Assembly (NCBI GenBank): GCA_025677815.1
Contig: JAIXMP010000002.1
Location: 1,364,001-1,428,000, forward strand
Origin: Phascolomyces articulosus
Lineage: Eukaryota > Mucoromycota > Mucoromycetes > Mucorales > Lichtheimiaceae
Length of the DNA stretch: 64,000 nucleotides
Direction of reading: 5' to 3'
The number at the start of each line of letters is the position of its first letter. Position 1 is the first letter of the stretch. The notes beneath the pieces are model-generated. The model searched no databases and was not told the DNA's origin. It saw nothing but the letters and a program-made list of their open reading frames with translations. Shown piece by piece: positions 57,989 to 64,000 of the stretch. The position numbers were made by a program, and so were the translations under genes.

Positions 57989-59040
57989 CTAACCGATGAT
58001 CAACTTGTCCTCGGTGAAGGAGTATTCTAATAAATATATCAAATGTTAAAATGAGTTTTGCTATCTTTAATTACTATTACCATTGATCACAAAAATCCAG
58101 AAAAAAAGCTTACCAGGGATTTCAAGGTTAAGAGGGGCAGGACCCTTACGAATACGACCTGAGATATCATAATGAGAACCGTGGCATGGGCAGTACCAAC
58201 CTCCATAATCACCGGCTTCACCAATTGGTACACAACCCCTATTAAATATCATTGAACATGACATTCATATAGTCAGTATTATATACTCTCTTATCCAAAA
58301 TAATAATAATAAAAAACTCATTGAAATATCCCCAATATCGTACGATCCAAAATTCTTTCCCGAAAAAAAAACCATATATATTAACACTTACAAATGGGTA
58401 CAGACACCCAACATGACCAACCATTCAGGACGCTTCACACGTTCAGCGTCAGCTTGGGGATCACGCAATTCTGTAACGTTAACGCCGTTTGCTTCGGCAA
58501 TCTCGTCGGCAGTACGGTGACGAATAAAGACGGGCTTACCACGCCACTTGATAGTAACGTTCTTACCTTCGGGAATAGCGTTCATATCAACTTCAGCCTT
58601 AGCCAAAGCCAATACATCAGCAGAAGCACTCATGTTGGCCAAAAAGTCACTGACGGTAGCCTGAGCACCAGCAGCGCTAATCAAACCAGTAGTACCGACC
58701 ATCATGTAAGCAAACGAACGGCTGGCTTCACCGCTTGTGTTGTTCTTTTTGTACTTAGAGAAATCGGGAATGGCAGTAGTGTTGTGCATACGGACTTGAG
58801 TGTTGTTCGCGCTTACTATTTATCATGAACCCGTATTGAATAATTAGTTTATCTCGATATATATAATATGTTGTGTATGTTTAATTTTTTTTTTTTAATT
58901 ATCGAAACAATTTTCTGAATTTTTTTGATCGAGTGAAAAAGAAATTAAAAAGTACCAGCAACGGCTGACAAAGCATTGGTAGAACGTTGCTTAAGGGAAT
59001 GGGCAACAGCCGAAGTGAATGTGCGCGACAATGCAGCCAT
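57989..59040 (-). CDS. RIP1: Rieske iron-sulfur subunit of the cytochrome bc1 complex
   Basis: Electron-transfer subunit of respiratory complex III, passing electrons from ubiquinol to cytochrome c1. Four exons on the minus strand (59040-58956, 58815-58392, 58238-58114, 58026-57989) give 223 residues. The basic, Ser-rich N-terminus ([20 protein letters not shown]) looks like a mitochondrial targeting signal. One membrane anchor follows ([18 protein letters not shown]). Box I CTHLGC (167-172) and box II CPCHGSH (186-192) provide the Cys and His ligands of the 2Fe-2S cluster and the C172-C188 disulfide. The intron after CTHL splits box I. The C-terminus ends [11 protein letters not shown], as in fungal orthologues. 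Length and order are normal. Confidence 0.97.
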
Positions 59041-59267
59041 TTTTATAAAGAGAGGGGAGTAAAAAGGGTGGAAGAAAGGTTTTGTTTACTGTTTGCGTTT
59101 GTTGTTGACTTATCTGCGTTTTAATTTTACGAGGGGGATGTGGCGATGGATCGTGTCAACTTTACTAACTATCCATTAACCTCAAAATAATCGACAATTA
59201 TTACCCACTATCCTTCATCCATTATCATATAACAAAACGATAAAGATATCAAATATTACATTTTATT

Positions 59268-60082
59268 CTAGAGCCATCCTGGCTTATTTGCAGGCACTCT
59301 GACTAAATCGGTATCAAATAATTCAATAAACTGTTCATTCAATAATCTGACTTTGGGTCCTGCATAGCGTCGATATTCTTCAAAAATAGATGTCAAGTTC
59401 CATCGTTGTAATTTTCGTAAACATCCAACAATTGTGCCTAATAAACACCAAAATACGCATATCCATATATATATATCAGATACTATCTTTTTTAATGTTG
59501 CAATTGACAATTTCAATATATATTACCTGTTCGATGACGACCTAAATTACACATAATCATCATTGGATAATTACTTGGTTGTAAGATAAGATCCAGTGCT
59601 TCCAACACTGCTTCTTCTGTAATAGGATCCCATGCATTAACAGATGATACAACACCTAAATGATGTAATTGGATTTCTTGATCATCAATAAAATCCAAGC
59701 TACATAGCCACGTTTTTTTTTTTTTTTTGTTAGAAATTGGTATAGCACACAGTTTTTGTCTATTGGTGCTATGCTTATTTCAAGAACCTATATAGGTCAG
59801 AGGCTATTATATTTACATATATAAATAATAAACTTACAATCGTTGATTGGGTTCTTCAGGTGCAAGCCATGCAATTGTTTTTAAGCCAAGTTTTTCAAGG
59901 AATGGAAAGTTGAGTTCATTAGGTTGACCTGATCGATAAAGATCTTCCTCAATCATCCCGAAATTCTAAAATATATATACCAATAAATCGTTAACAAAAA
60001 GTAGTGATGTTGTTGTTTTATTATAATAATTATTTCGTAAAGAGGGCATTACCACGGGTGGTATGAAATGTTGAGAACTCAT
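59268..60082 (-). CDS. OCA1: Oca1/Siw14-type atypical dual-specificity phosphatase
   Basis: Plant and fungal PFA-DSP phosphatases; Siw14 members cleave inositol pyrophosphates, and Oca1 belongs to a yeast Oca complex. Four exons on the minus strand (60082-60053, 59965-59838, 59699-59527, 59437-59268) give 166 residues. [20 protein letters not shown] at residues 11-30 is the family opening. The phosphatase loop is C103-NLGRH-R109-TG, with catalytic Cys and Arg both present, and [20 protein letters not shown] follows. The loop CNLGRHRTG fits Oca1 better than Siw14/plant enzymes, which usually have CKRGKHRTG, so the symbol is a reasoned guess. The intron after the loop splits the Gly codon. Confidence 0.85.
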
Positions 60083-60785
60083 TATGAGAAAGGAATAAAA
60101 GAAAATAATAGGTGTTTATTAAGAGTACATGAGGTTTTGGTTTTAAAAAATAAAAGAAAAAATGAGGATAGAAAAATGAAGACACGACGGCAACAGTGGA
60201 GCTAGACTTTGTGACTTTAGAAGCCATCTGTTGTCCTGGTTGCCTTATACCTCTATCATGAACAATCTTTTCAGTTTCTTACATCAAATTTAAAACTGGC
60301 AAAATACGATTGATTATAATAAACGAAGGAGGGTCAAAGAACTGTCTGATTCACTGATAGACAATCATCCGTTGTTATGATCAAAAATATTATTGTTGGA
60401 GTTGTCGTAATGATGGTTTTTCGAAAGTGAATATGAACTCAATCCCTATCGATGAAGATGATCCGTCATGGAAACAAATGATGGATCTATATATTGAGTT
60501 CATTTCTGTATGTGTCACTTGTATAGAGCGAGATTATCATTACATAGCATTAGTTGTTGATAATGATTTCTCACTTTTGCTTAAATTTTGTAGCAGTCGA
60601 GCCATACTTTCTCCGTTCGTAACGTTTTTTTTTTCTTTCATTTTTTCTTCCATTCAAAAAAAAAGATCCTTTCTAGTTGTATGGTCTTGCACTTCTCGTA
60701 CATTCATTTTCTTTAAAAAATAGAAAGGACAACTTTACACTAAGCGGACGATCGACGCGCACTATTTTTCTTTTTTACTTTCAAC
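60083..60785. other. Divergent promoter region between OCA1 and CFT1
   Basis: Shared upstream region of two divergent genes. A short frame at 60433-60510 (MNSIPIDEDDPSWKQMMDLY) ends near a GTATGT donor, but I found no convincing next exon. It may be a small gene, an upstream ORF or chance. Confidence 0.4.
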
Positions 60786-63700
60786 ATGTCAGCATACACA
60801 ATCTATAAAGAGCTGTTTCCACCACAGACGGTCGAACATGTCAAATACGGTCAATTCACCTCACCTGACGCGACGAATCTTATTGTAGCCAAAGCGTCCT
60901 TATTACAGATTTATGATTTTGTTGAATATACACCAACGGACACGAGTGTGGGTCTTGAAACACAAGATGATCAGACTGAAATGGAAGCAGACGAAGAAGG
61001 TCAAGATCGATTCAACGACAAAGACGAACAGGTTGATATTCATTTTGGATCTCTCTTTTATAATAATTCAATAGTACCCATGGCAGATTTTTTGTTTCCC
61101 ATTCTTACTTGTCGATATTATTGTGTTATTTCAAACGTTACATAATGAAATTAAATATAGGCACTCGCGTTTCCGAAACTCAAACCACTGAAAAATGATT
61201 TACTGGAATCAAGTTCAGGACGACTCGAATTAGTGGCACAGTATAAACTGAATGGAAGCGTGGCTTCAATGGGTATTGTAAGGACTGTATCACCTCGAGG
61301 CAAACAAGGTTGTGATAGTTTACTACTTGCTTTTAATGATGCAAAGGTTAGATATCCCTTTTACAAAAAAAATATATGGATGATCCATGAATCACAAATT
61401 CAATTGCTTAACTCGTCCTCTTTTTCATATTCTGTTAACAGATGTCATTACTCGAATGGTCACCTGCAACAAATTCTATTGTTACAGTATCGATCCATTA
61501 TTACGAACGTGACGAATACAAGGTATATATTATCCATCAATCTATATCTTTACATGGAAACGGAAATTAGGGAGGATTGAAAAAAAAATTATTGACCCAG
61601 AAAGCTATATAATAATTTATGCAAAAACATAGAAAGAATTCTTGACGAACCCATATCCACCTGATATCCATATTGATCCGCAACAACGATGTGCTATATT
61701 AAATTTCTATGGCGATAAGTTGGCTGTATTGCCTTTTCGACAGGCGGATAGTTTGGAAACGTCCAATAATTCATCCAATGAGTAAGTGTGATATTGTTCC
61801 CAGTATCCACTAGCATTTGAGGAAAAGATGATCCACTAACTATAATGTATATATATATATAGAAAATTACCATATTCACCCAGTTTTGTTATTAATCTTG
61901 AATCAATCGATCGAAGGATAAAAAATGTTATTGATATGACCTTTTTGGGTGATTACTATGAACCAACATTAGCCATTCTTTTCCAAACTGATCAAACTTG
62001 GACAGGGTAAATTCAATGAAAAAAAAAAAGAATTGAGGAAAAAAGAACTGAAATGATATTAATCGATATCCACAAACCTTCCTCTTATTTTTCAGACGTT
62101 TAGCCAATACAAAAGATACAGTATCCGTTGTCGTCATTTCACTCGATCTATCCAATAAAATTTACCCCGTTATTTATTCATTGGACCATTTACCTTACGA
62201 TTGTCGACGACTTGTTGCCGTGCCCAAACCTGTTAATGGTTTACTTGTCATAGCAGGTAATTCCATCTTACACGTATCTCAAGGTTCACCTGGTGTTGGT
62301 ATCGCTGTCAATGGATATACGAAAACAGTAACTGAGTTCCCTGGTATGATCTATGACGAAGAGACGATTGGTTTAGAACTTTTATTGGATGGAGCCAATG
62401 CCATGCCTTTAAGTCAGGGTCGTTGTTTATTATTTTTACAAAATGGCGATTGGGTATCTGTTAAAATCAAACAAGATGGAAGTAAAGTAGTGGGTATGGA
62501 TGTTACCAAAATTGCTTGGACAAAAACCGATCATGAAGCTATTATTTCAGGGAAAAGCAAATTGCCACTGGCCTCAGTGCCAACATGTGTTGCCAATATC
62601 AAGGATGGAGAATATTTCTTTTTGGGAACGCGTGTTGGAGATTCTCAATTAATTAAATGGAGCTATAATTCAGGTAAAATAAAAAGAAAGAAAAATAATA
62701 AAAACGGGGAACATCCCAAAATCCTCATTGTGTGTTTTCTTGGTTCAATAGATTCTGAAGAATATACGTTCCGAGTATGTGATACCCTATTGAATTCTGG
62801 ACCAATTGCTGATATGGCTATTGGTCAAGCGGATGAACCAGAAGTATGTTTTTCTTCCTTGTTGGTGTTATTCATAGTAACATTTGAGTTCAAATCCACT
62901 AACAAACAAATTTATATCTAGGAACAACACCAAACCAATGATCCAAATTCTCTTCCAGATCTTGAACTCGTCAGTTGTTCTGGTTATGGTAAAAATGGTG
63001 CTCTCTGTGTATTACAGGTAGATTGATTTCTTTTTTTCTTTTTTTTAAAAAAAAGAAAAGCTTGATGATTTTATAACACCTTATTTATTTATAGCGACAT
63101 ATTCGACCTATTACAACTTTTCAATTTAATCAAAATGGCTGTGAGGCAGTATGGTCCGTCAAATGTCGAAAAGAACAATACTTTGAAGGTGTCAAAGTGG
63201 GTGGTAATATGCATCAAGAAATGAGAGCCAATGCATGGGATGCCACGGCAGATCCAAGTAGTGGCAATGTATGGAATACAGATGGATCATTAGGTGATAC
63301 TTATGATAAGTTATTATTTATTGGAAAGGCATCAAGTACTTTGGTAAGTCTTTAATTTGATGAGAAGATTCGCTTGAGGGTGAAAGATAGGAATATAAAT
63401 ATATTTAATTAAGCAAACCATTCTTCGCAATGGATATTAGGTACTTGCAGCAGGAGAAGAACTTCAAGAATTGCAAAACACAGACTTTTATACTGCTGGA
63501 CGAACTGTTCTCGTCAGTACAGTGTTCGACAATACACGTATTGTTCAAGTTCACCGCACTGGTGTATTATTATTGTCACCTGGTAAGGAAATCAGACAAT
63601 CAAGTGAAAGAAAAAAAAATAGATGAAGGGAAAAGATAACATGGATGATATATACGGAAAAACAATTGGTTTCTTGATTTTTATATACTCATGTTATGTC

Positions 63701-64000
63701 GTTAGGTGGCAAACTTATACAAACTGTAAATGTAAAGAATGCAAAGATCATCGACGCCAGTATACGTGATCCATATATTTTACTCAGACTGAGCAACAAA
63801 AGTATAATGATTCTTCGAGGTGACGTGAATACCAAGCAACTTTCCTCCATGCAAATCCCATCATATATTAGTGTAAGCGACATATAATCCTACTATAATT
63901 GTTAGAGACTAATAATAGGAGGGCTATATAAAATGATTAATGATCTTTTATATATCGTATATTTATATAGGAAAAGAAGATTGCGCTTGCTAGTGTTTTT
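60786..64000 (+). CDS. CFT1: Cleavage and polyadenylation factor subunit CPSF160/Cft1, 5' part
   Basis: The large CPSF-A subunit of the pre-mRNA 3'-end cleavage and polyadenylation complex, a scaffold of three WD beta-propellers. Twelve visible exons (60786-61031, 61161-61346, 61442-61522, 61633-61781, 61863-62006, 62096-62673, 62752-62843, 62922-63017, 63095-63343, 63441-63582, 63706-63872, 63971-64000) give 720 residues; the gene continues off the window. Signature blocks are YTIYKELFPPQTVEH at the start, LLLAFNDAKMSLLEW, CAILNFYGDKLAVLPFR, SCSGYGKNGALCVLQRHIRP and the LLFIGKASSTLVL region. About half of the usual ~1400 residues are present. The first donor (GTTGAT at 61032) is weak; a later GTACCC at 61071 is also in phase and would add 13 residues. 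An acidic insert near residues 60-82 is typical of fungal versions. Confidence 0.93.

Noticed and set aside
60427..60723. Short ORF upstream of CFT1 as a separate gene
   Set aside because: Only the first 25 residues look protein-like; the rest is Phe/Ser-rich from T runs and no next exon could be joined.
1..64000. tRNA genes, rRNA genes, CRISPR arrays
   Set aside because: I looked by eye for T-loop (GTTCRA-type) and B-box patterns with matching acceptor stems and found none; the DNA is eukaryotic, so CRISPR arrays are not expected. A covariance-model scan would be needed to be sure.

Overview
This is a nuclear window from an AT-rich fungus, most likely a mucoralean (Mucoromycota). The evidence is genes cut by many 50-130 nt GT-AG introns, acceptors mostly TATAG/TTTAG, a PAS+GATA factor of the white-collar-2/cutinase-palindrome-binding type, Asn/Gln/His-rich proteins, and AT-rich intergenic DNA. 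There are no bacterial-type operons. I rebuilt gene models by hand from splice signals and reading-frame continuity; the main models close in frame.

Layout, left to right. ATG2 (779-8764, +) is a bridge-like lipid transfer protein of autophagy. Cytosolic prolyl-tRNA synthetase (9364-12123, +) follows, then an alpha-arrestin (12798-14676, +). A 3 kb gene-poor stretch leads to a WC-2-like PAS/GATA factor (17727-20483, +). Next is an unrecognised 1025-residue protein with three tandem catalytic-site-poor RNase H-like units (22730-27563, +), then a decayed zinc-ribbon-like fragment. A CLIP-170-type CAP-Gly protein (30712-33417, -) diverges from an Edc1/PNRC-like decapping-activator candidate (34785-35963, +). 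MSH3 (38250-42720, -) follows.

The 43-46 kb stretch holds a U6 snRNA gene, two short non-autonomous inverted-repeat transposons with 3-bp target duplications, and a gene broken by one of them. Then come tandem SLC16/MCT-like transporter paralogues (49457-51881 and 53358-55842, +), MCP1 (56912-57706, -), the Rieske protein RIP1 (57989-59040, -), an Oca1-type phosphatase (59268-60082, -), and the 5' part of CFT1/CPSF160 (60786 to the window end, +).

Most named genes are housekeeping genes with no operon-like relationship. ATG2 and MCP1 (in yeast a Vps13 adaptor on mitochondria) both relate to bulk lipid transfer, but they lie about 50 kb apart and adjacency implies nothing. The most unusual signals are: (i) the triplicated RNase H-like protein, whose three units keep the same exon lengths and intron phases; (ii) a 2-nucleotide micro-exon (GG) needed for frame in both tandem MCT genes; (iii) the two MITE-like elements and the gene disrupted by one of them.
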